From Rhodobacteraceae bacterium UBA6141 (GTDB taxonomy: Bacteria; Pseudomonadota; Alphaproteobacteria; Rhodobacterales; Rhodobacteraceae), in the NCBI GenBank assembly GCA_002423245.1, contig DIVD01000045.1, positions 18,997 through 67,464 on the forward strand: 48,468 nucleotides of DNA. The letters run 5' to 3'. A program made the position numbers and the translations under genes. Shown here piece by piece: positions 43,065 to 48,468 of this stretch (within the stretch, counting starts at the first letter, position 1; every line of letters begins with the position of its first letter). The notes under the pieces are model-generated. The model searched no databases, was not told the origin of the DNA, and was given only the letters and a program-made list of their open reading frames with translations.

Positions 43065-43256
43065 TCAGATCGCGGCCCAGTCGGTGAACCGGGCGGCCGG
43101 GGCCTGCATCTGCTGCGGGGCGGGACGGGCAGCCTCGGCCGCGGCAGGGTGCGCAGGTCCGGGGCGCACAGGTGCGGGGCGGGCAGGTTCCGCGCCCTGT
43201 TGCTGTTGTTGCTGGCGGGGCGGTGCGGAGTCGTCGGTCATCTGCTGGGTGGTCAT
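43065..43256 (-). CDS. Small Gln/Pro/Ala-rich hypothetical protein
   Basis: A 63-residue open frame starting MTTQQMTDDSAPPRQ, with a run of six Gln and a Pro/Ala-rich middle. No known domain. It lies 105 nt downstream of the Rrf2-family regulator on the same strand, with an AGGATCG-like site upstream of its ATG. Composition is unlike ordinary GC-rich noise (several CAG/CAA Gln codons), but this is weak evidence; it may not be a gene. Confidence 0.35.
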   Translation of the reverse strand: MTTQQMTDDSAPPRQQQQQQGAEPARPAPVRPGPAHPAAAEAARPAPQQMQAPAARFTDWAAI

Positions 43257-43361
43257 GCGTGTCGATCCTGTTGCACCGATGATTCGGGTGCGTACTGCTG
43301 CCTCTGCCCGGCCTGAGCCGTCAGGCGGGCGACGCGCAGGTAGGGCCGGATCATGGCCGCG

Positions 43362-43847
43362 TCAATGGGTCTGAACGGGCAGCGGCGGCGCACAGCCGGC
43401 CGCAGGCCGCGGCGTGACCAGAAGCAGCAGGTGCTCCAGCGGCAGGTTGTCCTCGACCAGATCGGCAAGGCTGAGCCCGTCCAGTGAGGAATAGAAGGCC
43501 TCCAGCGCGCGATCCAGCGCCTTGCGCAGCCGGCAGCAGCCGGAAAGCGGGCAGGTGTTCGCTTCGGGATCGAAACATTCCGTGAAGGGCACGCCTGCCT
43601 CGAAGACGCGAAAGACCTGTCCCACGCTGATCTGGTCCATCGGCCGGGAAAGGCGCAAGCCGCCCGACCGGCCGCGCTGCGTATCGACGAAGCCGAGCTG
43701 CGCCAGCGTGTTGACCACCTGCGCCAGATGGTTTTCCGAGGCGTTGCAGGCGGCGGCAATCTCGTGCTTGCGCACGTAGCGGCCGCCATTGACCGCGCAG
43801 AACATCAGGGCGCGCATGGCGAGATTGGTCCGGGTCGTCAATCGCAT
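43362..43847 (-). CDS. Rrf2-family transcriptional regulator, NsrR-like
   Basis: A 161-residue protein with a winged helix (MRLTTRTNLAMRALMFCA, HEIAAACNASENHLAQVVNTL, GRSGGLRLSRP) and the cysteine cluster C91, C99 and C104/C105 in ECFDPEANTCPLSGCC, expected to hold a 2Fe-2S or 4Fe-4S cluster. Spacing resembles the NO sensor NsrR more than IscR. The ATG at 43847 has AAGGA upstream; the frame runs 8 codons further without a better start. A possible FNR-type site lies 61 nt upstream. Targets could include NO or nitrite genes outside this window. Confidence 0.82.
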   Translation of the reverse strand: MRLTTRTNLAMRALMFCAVNGGRYVRKHEIAAACNASENHLAQVVNTLAQLGFVDTQRGRSGGLRLSRPMDQISVGQVFRVFEAGVPFTECFDPEANTCPLSGCCRLRKALDRALEAFYSSLDGLSLADLVEDNLPLEHLLLLVTPRPAAGCAPPLPVQTH

Positions 43848-43907
43848 CGCTGTCGTCCTTGGCTGGAACACGCGCGGGAAAGCTAATGGCCGCGCCGCCC
43901 CGGCGCA

Positions 43908-43921
43908 TTGACACAGATCAC
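43908..43921. promoter_or_regulatory. FNR-type half-sites upstream of the Rrf2 gene
   Basis: TTGACACAGATCAC matches TTGAT-N4-ATCAA with one change in each half. It is centred about 67 nt upstream of the Rrf2 ATG and may link it to oxygen (FnrL-like) or NO (Crp/Fnr-family) control. Confidence 0.4.
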
Positions 43922-43962
43922 GCGGGGGTCCAGTGGCGGCCTTTCGCGGCGCCGTCGCCGAT

Positions 43963-44035
43963 TGGCGCGCGCGGGGGGGCCGGCTGGCGCGCGCGGGGGT
44001 AGTAGCCGACTGGCGCGCGGGGGTATCTGACGGCC
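43963..44035. repeat. Degenerate TGGCGCGCG repeats between the Rrf2 gene and ssb
   Basis: TGGCGCGCG begins units at 43963, 43985 and 44011, each followed by a G-run. With the adjacent 14-bp ssb repeat they make up most of the 246-nt spacer 43872-44117; no gene is present. Confidence 0.6.
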
Positions 44036-44064
44036 GGGGAATCCGCCTCGGGCCACTGCGCCCG

Positions 44065-44126
44065 GAACGGCCCGCCCGGAACGGCCGGCTCAGAACGGCC
44101 CACCCGGAACGGCCCGCTCAGAACGG
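44065..44126. repeat. 14-bp tandem repeat, five copies, across the ssb stop
   Basis: GAACGG starts units at 44065, 44079, 44093, 44107 and 44121 with exact period 14. The last is the final ssb codons; the unit ending at 44120 contains its TGA on the minus strand, and a copy of that TGA recurs at 44090-44092. Confidence 0.85.
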
Positions 44127-44645
44127 AATGTCGTCGTCGAGATCCTGCCGCGACGCGCCACCGCCGCCCGGCCGCCCCCCGCCCGATCCGCCGCCATAGC
44201 CGCCGCCCGATCCGCCGCCGCCCGAGGGGCCGCCATAGCCTTCGCCGCCACCATAGCCCTCATCGCGGTCGCTGGCGCCGCCGCCCGCATCGCCGCGTCC
44301 GCCAAGCATGGTCATCGTGCTGCGGAACGGGCGCAGGACGACCTCGGTGCTGTACCTGTCGGCGCCGGACTGGTCTTGCCACTTGCGGGTTTCCAGCTGG
44401 CCCTCGAGATAGACGGTCGAGCCCTTGCGCAGATATTGCTCGGCCACGCGCACCAGGTTCTCGTCGAAGATCGCGACCGAATGCCACTCGGTCCGCTCCT
44501 TCCGCTCGCCGCTCTGCTTGTCGCGCCATGTCTCCGAGGTGGCGACGCGCAGGTTGCAGACCTTGCCGCCGTTCGGGAAGTTGCGCACCTCGGGGTCGCG
44601 CCCCAGATTGCCGACCAGAATGACCTTGTTGACCGAGCCCGCCAT
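44118..44645 (-). CDS. ssb: Single-stranded DNA-binding protein
   Basis: A 175-residue SSB with an OB fold: MAGSVNKVILVGNLGRDPEVR, VATSETWRDKQSGERKERTEWHSV, EGQLETRKWQDQSG. A Gly-rich disordered linker is followed by the acidic tip DDDIPF that binds partner proteins. ATG 44645 with GAGGGAGG upstream is fixed by homology; the frame stays open far upstream only because of GC content. It is divergent from the lytic transglycosylase. The 3' end is part of a 14-bp repeat. Confidence 0.95.
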   Translation of the reverse strand: MAGSVNKVILVGNLGRDPEVRNFPNGGKVCNLRVATSETWRDKQSGERKERTEWHSVAIFDENLVRVAEQYLRKGSTVYLEGQLETRKWQDQSGADRYSTEVVLRPFRSTMTMLGGRGDAGGGASDRDEGYGGGEGYGGPSGGGGSGGGYGGGSGGGRPGGGGASRQDLDDDIPF

Positions 44646-44787
44646 GCGCGTGCCTCCCTCGCTTTGTGCCGGATCGCGCCCAGCGGGCGCCCCCGCGAAT
44701 CCCGAAAACCGGCTTCCGGTTAGACCATCCGATCCGGGGCAAGGAAAGCCTGATTCTTCCCGGCGCCTGCCGCCTTGCCACTCGGGA

Positions 44788-44816
44788 CTGGCACATGTGC
44801 CGGAATTCGCTATAGT
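44788..44816 (+). promoter_or_regulatory. Promoter of the lytic transglycosylase gene with overlapping palindrome
   Basis: CTGGCA (44788-44793), a 17-nt spacer and TATAGT (44811-44816) form a sigma-70-like promoter. The perfect 12-bp palindrome GGCACATGTGCC (44790-44801) overlaps its -35 box and may be an operator. Confidence 0.55.
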
Positions 44817-44894
44817 CCGGCGGCGGGAGAGTGGGCAACGGGTGGCTGGACAGTGACGAAAGTCTTGGTGGGTTGCATCGCCGGCGGGCACCGG

Positions 44895-45506
44895 ATGGCC
44901 CGGCGCGTGTCGTTCCGGGCCGGTGCGGCGCTGGCGGTGCTGGTGGTCTCGGGCCCGGCGCTCGCCGAGGGGCTGTCGGCGACGGAATCCTCGAAGAACC
45001 GGCTGATGCTGTTCCAGAACCAGACCCGTCTGCTGGATACCCGCGCCTCGCAGCAATATGAGAACTCGGTGCGCTACCAGCCGAACTACGACGCGGCGAG
45101 CGGCGCTGCCGTGGCGGGGGTGCCGCGCTATGCGGGCCGGTATCGGGGCGAGTATCTCGACGTGGCCAAGGCCGCCGCCCGCCGCCACGGCGTGCCCGAA
45201 GACCTGTTCTTGCGGCTGGTGCAGCAGGAATCGGGCTGGAACCCCGGCGCCGTCTCGGCCAAGGGCGCGCACGGGCTGGCGCAGCTCATGCCCGGCACCG
45301 CGGCGCGGCTGGGGGTGGATCCGGCGGACCCGGCGCAGAACCTCGAAGGCGGGGCGCGCTACCTTCGGCAGATGTATGACCGCTTCGGCAACTGGCGGCT
45401 GGCGCTGGCCGCCTACAATGCAGGGCCCGAGGCGGTGCAGAAGCATGGCGGCATCCCGCCCTTTGCCGAGACCACCAATTACGTGAAGGTCATCCTGGGA
45501 AGCTGA
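44895..45506 (+). CDS. Periplasmic lytic transglycosylase (SLT domain)
   Basis: A 203-residue exported enzyme cleaving peptidoglycan glycan strands. The signal peptide MARRVSFRAGAALAVLVVSG is probably cleaved after ALA (residue 24). The SLT domain has YLDVAKAAARRHGVPEDLFL, the catalytic Glu112 in QQESGWNPGAVS, GAHGLAQLMPGTA and AAYNAGPEAV. An in-frame GTG at 44853 would give a less usual leader; both are downstream of the promoter at 44788-44816. It could act in septum or envelope remodelling; there is no secretion system here. Confidence 0.85.
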   Translation: MARRVSFRAGAALAVLVVSGPALAEGLSATESSKNRLMLFQNQTRLLDTRASQQYENSVRYQPNYDAASGAAVAGVPRYAGRYRGEYLDVAKAAARRHGVPEDLFLRLVQQESGWNPGAVSAKGAHGLAQLMPGTAARLGVDPADPAQNLEGGARYLRQMYDRFGNWRLALAAYNAGPEAVQKHGGIPPFAETTNYVKVILGS

Positions 45507-45519
45507 TCCCTCGGCACCC

Positions 45520-45540
45520 GATACAATCCGCGCGATACAA
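45520..45540. promoter_or_regulatory. Pair of direct GATACAA boxes
   Basis: GATACAA at 45520-45526 and 45534-45540, 14 nt apart start to start. The same sequence recurs in the DUF1127/MocR promoter region, so this may be a second binding site of the same regulator. Confidence 0.4.
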
Positions 45541-45556
45541 TGGTCGCAATGTCGGC

Positions 45557-45584
45557 AAAAAATGGCCGGGCGCAGGGCCCGGCC
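45557..45584 (-). terminator. Rho-independent terminator of the DUF1127 gene
   Basis: GGCCGGGC-GCAGG-GCCCGGCC (45564-45584) is a perfect 8-bp stem, followed on the minus strand by a run of six T (A at 45557-45562). It lies 42 nt beyond the DUF1127 stop. Confidence 0.8.
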
Positions 45585-45626
45585 AGGAAGAGGGTATCCG
45601 TCAGGGGTTGGCGGAACCCGAACCGG

Positions 45627-45863
45627 TCAGCCGATCCAGAACGGCTTGGCGATCTCTTGCCGCACATGCTGCGGATCAAGCCCGCAATCGCGCAGAAGGT
45701 GGCTGTCGAGCCGGGCCAGCGCCTGCCTTGTGGCGCGGCGGGTGGCGCAGGCGGCGAACAGGGTGGCGATGCGCTGCACGATTCCGCCGCGGCGCGGCAG
45801 CGTCGCCCCGCCGGAGGCGGATTGCGGGGCGGATTGCGGGGCGTTGAACAGGAGCGACGACAT
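45627..45863 (-). CDS. DUF1127 small protein
   Basis: A 78-residue protein. The C-terminal DUF1127 domain reads RQALARLDSHLLRDCGLDPQHVRQEIAKPFW, with the conserved L-x-D-x-x-L-R-D-x-G-L pattern. Such small Arg-rich proteins are abundant in alphaproteobacteria and some are reported to affect RNA turnover. The N-terminus contains a SAPQ duplication from a short repeat. ATG 45863 has AAAGG upstream. It is divergent from the MocR-type regulator across a region with GATACAA boxes and is followed by a good terminator. Confidence 0.8.
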   Translation of the reverse strand: MSSLLFNAPQSAPQSASGGATLPRRGGIVQRIATLFAACATRRATRQALARLDSHLLRDCGLDPQHVRQEIAKPFWIG

Positions 45864-45879
45864 CGGAAGACCTTTTGTG

Positions 45880-45962
45880 TTGATACAATTTCGCGTATCG
45901 GGTAAGAACAGCAATACAAAGCCGTTGGCGCCCGATCCAGAGAAACATTGTGACTGATACAA
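45880..45962 (+). promoter_or_regulatory. Promoter and GATACAA operator region of the MocR-type gene
   Basis: TTGATA (45880-45885), a 17-nt spacer and TAAGAA (45903-45908) form a plausible promoter. Overlapping it is GATAC-N8-GTATC (45882-45899), then AATACAA (45913-45919) and GATACAA (45956-45962) inside the first codons. Direct and inverted copies fit a MocR-type dimer and suggest autoregulation. Confidence 0.5.
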
Positions 45963-47359
45963 CTTGGTGCCCCGATCTGGCACAATTCGCCGGCCCCAAA
46001 TATCTCGCCCTCGCCCATGCGCTGCGCGATGCGGTGCGGGACGGGCGGCTGCGCGAGGGGGTGAAGCTGCCCCCGGTGCGCGAGCTTGCCTGGCGGATCG
46101 GCGTCACGCCCGGCACCGTCGCCCGCGCCTACACGATCGGCACCGATGAGGGGCTGCTGGAGGCCGCGGTGGGGCGCGGCACCTTCGTTGCCGCCCGCGC
46201 CCGGCGTCTGGGGCCGAGCCAGCCGCTGCATGTCGAGCGGCCGGAGCCCGATGCGCAGGGGGGCGGGCCGGTGGATCTGCGCTCGCCGCAGCTTCCCGAT
46301 GTCGGGCAAAGCGCCGCGCTGGCCGAGGCGATGGGGCGGGTCGCGGCGCAGATCGGCACGGACTGGCTCGAATACCCCTCGCTCCGCCGCGACCGGCCGT
46401 TGCGCGCCGCGCTGGCGAACTGGCTGCAGGAGCGGGCGCTCGGTCCCTTCGATGCCGACGAGATTGTACCCGCACATGGGGGACAATCCGCGATGAACCT
46501 CGTGCTGCAATGCTGCCTGCGCGGCGACCGGCCGGTGGTCTTCGCCGAGGAACTGGCCTATCCGGGGTTCCGCCATTCCGCGCGGCTGAACCGGGCGGAG
46601 ATGGTCCCCGTCGCGATGGACGGGCAGGGGATGCGCGCCGACGCGCTGGATGCGGCCTGCCGCCGGCATGGCGGGCGCATCCTGTTCCTGACCCCCGAGG
46701 CGCAGAACCCCACCACGGTGCGGATGCCCCTGTCCCGGCGCGAGGAGATCGTGGCGGTCGCCCGCGCCCATGACCTGCAGATCATCGAGGACGATTGCTA
46801 CTCGGTGCCCGGCGGCACCGAACCCAGCCTGCGCGCGCTGGCGCCCGAACGGGTCTGGCATGTGACCAGCCTGTCGAAATCCGTCTCGGCGGGGCTGCGC
46901 GTCGGCTTCATCGTCACCCCGCGCGGCATGGGCGAGGCGGGGCGGCTGACCGCGCAGCACAGCTTCTTCGGCCTTGCGCGGCCGCTGACCGATATCGTGA
47001 CCGACCTTCTGGTCTCGGGCCGGGCGGCGGAACTGCGCGAGCGGGTCAATGCCGTCTATGCGCGGCGGCTGACCCTGGCGGTGAACGCGCTTGGCCGCTA
47101 CGACCTGTCCTGGCAGCCGGGCCTGTCCTTCCTGTGGCTGCGGCTGCCGATCGGCTGGCGCGCCTCGACCTTCGCGCGCGAGGCGGAAGGGGCGGGGGTG
47201 CTGATCCGCTCGGCCGACGAATACGCGCTGCAGGACGGCCATGCGCCGAACGCGGTGCGGATCGCGGTGGCGGCGGGGATCGCCGAGGAGCGCTTTGCCG
47301 CCGCGCTGGCCACGCTGTCGCAATTGCTGGCCCGCCCGCCGGGCGATCTGCCGGTCTAG
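45950..47359 (+). CDS. MocR-type regulator (GntR helix-turn-helix fused to aminotransferase domain)
   Basis: A 469-residue protein. Residues about 12-78 are a GntR-type winged helix (LREGVKLPPVRELAWRIGV, TPGTVARAYTIGTDEGLL), then a fold-type I aminotransferase domain with IIEDDCYSVPGG (Asp contacting pyridine N) and TSLSKSVSAGLRVGF (Schiff-base Lys). This is the MocR layout, where PLP or an amino compound controls DNA binding. The start is the GTG at 45950. The promoter region holds GATACAA boxes. The following permease gene may be a target, which is inferred from position only. Confidence 0.85.
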   Translation: MTDTTWCPDLAQFAGPKYLALAHALRDAVRDGRLREGVKLPPVRELAWRIGVTPGTVARAYTIGTDEGLLEAAVGRGTFVAARARRLGPSQPLHVERPEPDAQGGGPVDLRSPQLPDVGQSAALAEAMGRVAAQIGTDWLEYPSLRRDRPLRAALANWLQERALGPFDADEIVPAHGGQSAMNLVLQCCLRGDRPVVFAEELAYPGFRHSARLNRAEMVPVAMDGQGMRADALDAACRRHGGRILFLTPEAQNPTTVRMPLSRREEIVAVARAHDLQIIEDDCYSVPGGTEPSLRALAPERVWHVTSLSKSVSAGLRVGFIVTPRGMGEAGRLTAQHSFFGLARPLTDIVTDLLVSGRAAELRERVNAVYARRLTLAVNALGRYDLSWQPGLSFLWLRLPIGWRASTFAREAEGAGVLIRSADEYALQDGHAPNAVRIAVAAGIAEERFAAALATLSQLLARPPGDLPV

Positions 47360-47414
47360 CCTGCGCGATCTGCAGCCTGTGCGATCTGCCGGTCCAGCCT
47401 GCGCGATCTGCCCT
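47343..47414. repeat. 38-bp period repeat spanning the MocR stop codon
   Basis: GCGATCTGCCGGTCTAGCCT at 47343, containing the stop TAG, recurs at 47381 with a C replacing the T, and both continue into GCGCGATCTGC. Two copies, period 38. Confidence 0.75.
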
Positions 47415-47436
47415 GGCGATGGCTGACGCATGTCGG

Positions 47437-47460
47437 GGGCGGGCGCGCCCGCCCATTTTT
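47437..47460 (+). terminator. Rho-independent terminator after the MocR gene
   Basis: The perfect palindrome GGGCGGGCGCGCCCGCCC (47437-47454) is followed by ATTTTT, 78 nt after the stop. It separates the regulator from the ABC permease gene. Confidence 0.8.
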
Positions 47461-47581
47461 GCGGCATCTGCCGAAGCCGCATGCGCCATGCCCGCGGAAC
47501 CCCGCGGCTGGGGCCTTTTCACGCGCCCTGTCCTGTGCAAACTGAACCCGGACGCGGGCGGCATGGAAGGCCGGGGGTGGC

Positions 47582-48468
47582 ATGCAGGACAAGTCGTGGT
47601 GGGGCCGCTTCCGGCGGAGCGAGGCTTTCGCCGGATACATGCTGATCAGCCCCACCGCGCTTTACGCGCTTTTGCTGCTGGCGGCGCCGCTGGCGACGAT
47701 CCTGGCCTATTCCTTCCTGACCGATGGCGACACGGTGACCCGCGTCGTGCGGGATTTCACCTTCGAGAACTACATCACCACCTGGACGCAGCCGATCTAC
47801 CGGGCGGTGATGATGCGCTCGCTGAGCGTGTCGATGATGGTCACGGCGGCGACGGTGCTGCTGGCCTTTCCGGTGGCCTATTACGTGTCGTTCCACGTCT
47901 CGCCCGACCGCAAGTCGCTGTGGCTGTTCCTGATCACCATTCCGTTCTGGACCAGCTACCTGATCCGGGTGTTCCTGTGGAAGGTGATCCTGGGCTACAA
48001 CGGGGTGATCAACTCGGGCCTGAAGTCGCTGGGCCTGATCGACGAGCCGCTGACCTTCATCCTCTACAACGTCAACTCCATCGTCATCACGCTGGCCCAT
48101 GCCTATGCGCCCTTCGCGATCCTGCCGATCTTCGTGGCGCTGGAGAAGATCGACCGCTCGCTGCTGGAGGCGGGGCAGGATCTGGGCGAATCGCGGCTGA
48201 TGACCTTCTGGCGCGTCACGCTGCCGCTGGCGATGCCGGGCGTGGTGGCGGCGGTGCTGATCGTGCTGATCCCGACCATCGGCGACTATGTGACCCCGCA
48301 GCTGATCGGCGGCGGCAAGATCCCGATGATCGCCAACCTGATCCAGAGCCAGATGCTCGATCAGGACAACCGCCCCTTGGGTTCCGCGCTGGCGGTGTCG
48401 GCGATGCTGATCGTGACGGTGGTGGCGCTGGTCTTCGTGCTGGCGAACGCGCGTTTCCTGCGGGTGAA
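47582..48468 (+). CDS. ABC transporter permease, spermidine/putrescine PotB type, 3'-truncated
   Basis: The frame opens at ATG 47582 and runs to the window end (295 complete codons), so only the last residues are missing. Six hydrophobic helices are visible; the first is LISPTALYALLLLAAPLATILA. The cytoplasmic EAA loop reads EAGQDLGESRLMTFWRVTLP and contacts the ATPase subunit. PFWTSYLIRVFLW and IGDYVTPQLIGGG are typical of PotB-type permeases of polyamine/opine importers. A GGGGGTGG stretch precedes the ATG. The binding protein and ATPase are not in view; they may lie downstream. Confidence 0.85.
   Translation, partial: MQDKSWWGRFRRSEAFAGYMLISPTALYALLLLAAPLATILAYSFLTDGDTVTRVVRDFTFENYITTWTQPIYRAVMMRSLSVSMMVTAATVLLAFPVAYYVSFHVSPDRKSLWLFLITIPFWTSYLIRVFLWKVILGYNGVINSGLKSLGLIDEPLTFILYNVNSIVITLAHAYAPFAILPIFVALEKIDRSLLEAGQDLGESRLMTFWRVTLPLAMPGVVAAVLIVLIPTIGDYVTPQLIGGGKIPMIANLIQSQMLDQDNRPLGSALAVSAMLIVTVVALVFVLANARFLRV

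Noticed and set aside
43921..44126. Regular repeats considered as a CRISPR array
   Set aside because: Units are contiguous 14-bp tandem copies without unique spacers, and no cas genes are near.
45564..45584. Hairpin considered as terminator of the lytic transglycosylase (plus strand)
   Set aside because: The T-run is on the minus-strand side, so it suits the DUF1127 transcript.

Overview
The window is very GC-rich DNA, densely packed with genes, from an alphaproteobacterium. It is most probably a member of the Rhodobacterales (Rhodobacter/Paracoccus type). The evidence is the order yceD-rpmF-plsX-fabH-ihfA-merR, the neighbouring zwf-pgl-pgi and edd-eda Entner-Doudoroff genes, the AbrB, MarC and TIGR02281-type proteins, and a dispersed intergenic repeat with a GGGATATTT core. 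I see no phage, insertion sequence, CRISPR array or rRNA. Both window ends cut genes: a methyltransferase on the left and an ABC permease on the right.

Layout. 1-7018: a poorly characterised surface-glycan-like cluster with two paralogous GT2-like glycosyltransferases, a DXD glycosyltransferase, an alpha/beta hydrolase, a GSCFA protein, an SGNH-like protein and two methyltransferases. 7098-9537: glutaryl-CoA dehydrogenase and an AbrB-type membrane protein. 9873-17827: treZ-treY-glgC-glgX, linking glycogen and trehalose. 17912-20984: glpD-glpK. 21111-22584: tRNA-Gly, a double-domain dCTP deaminase and tRNA-Pro. 22688-27386 (minus strand): yceD-rpmF-plsX-fabH-ihfA-merR, covering ribosome and lipid synthesis. 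27647-29502: bamE, msrB and an OlsB-like acyltransferase. 29689-36173: zwf-pgl-pgi facing eda-edd, a complete route from glucose-6-phosphate to pyruvate plus glyceraldehyde-3-phosphate. 36588-42293: an RlmI-like methyltransferase coupled to a PIN protein, then an M48 protease, a retropepsin-like protease, MarC and an ABC-F ATPase. 42467-48468: ndk, an NsrR-like Rrf2 regulator, ssb, a lytic transglycosylase, a DUF1127 protein, a MocR-type regulator and a polyamine-type permease.

The most unusual property is how many short tandem repeats there are. One class lies in frame inside genes, often with a 15-bp period (treZ, treY, merR; also 18 bp in glpD and 12 bp in yceD). A second class overlaps or starts at stop codons, so that the last bases of a gene are copied into the downstream spacer (the partial methyltransferase, glpK, dcd, bamE, pgl, ssb, the MocR gene). 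A separate dispersed element of about 60-65 bp sits at three convergent gene junctions, once as a head-to-head pair. Candidate operators were found in front of edd/rlmI, the MocR/DUF1127 pair, the Rrf2 gene and the transglycosylase gene.
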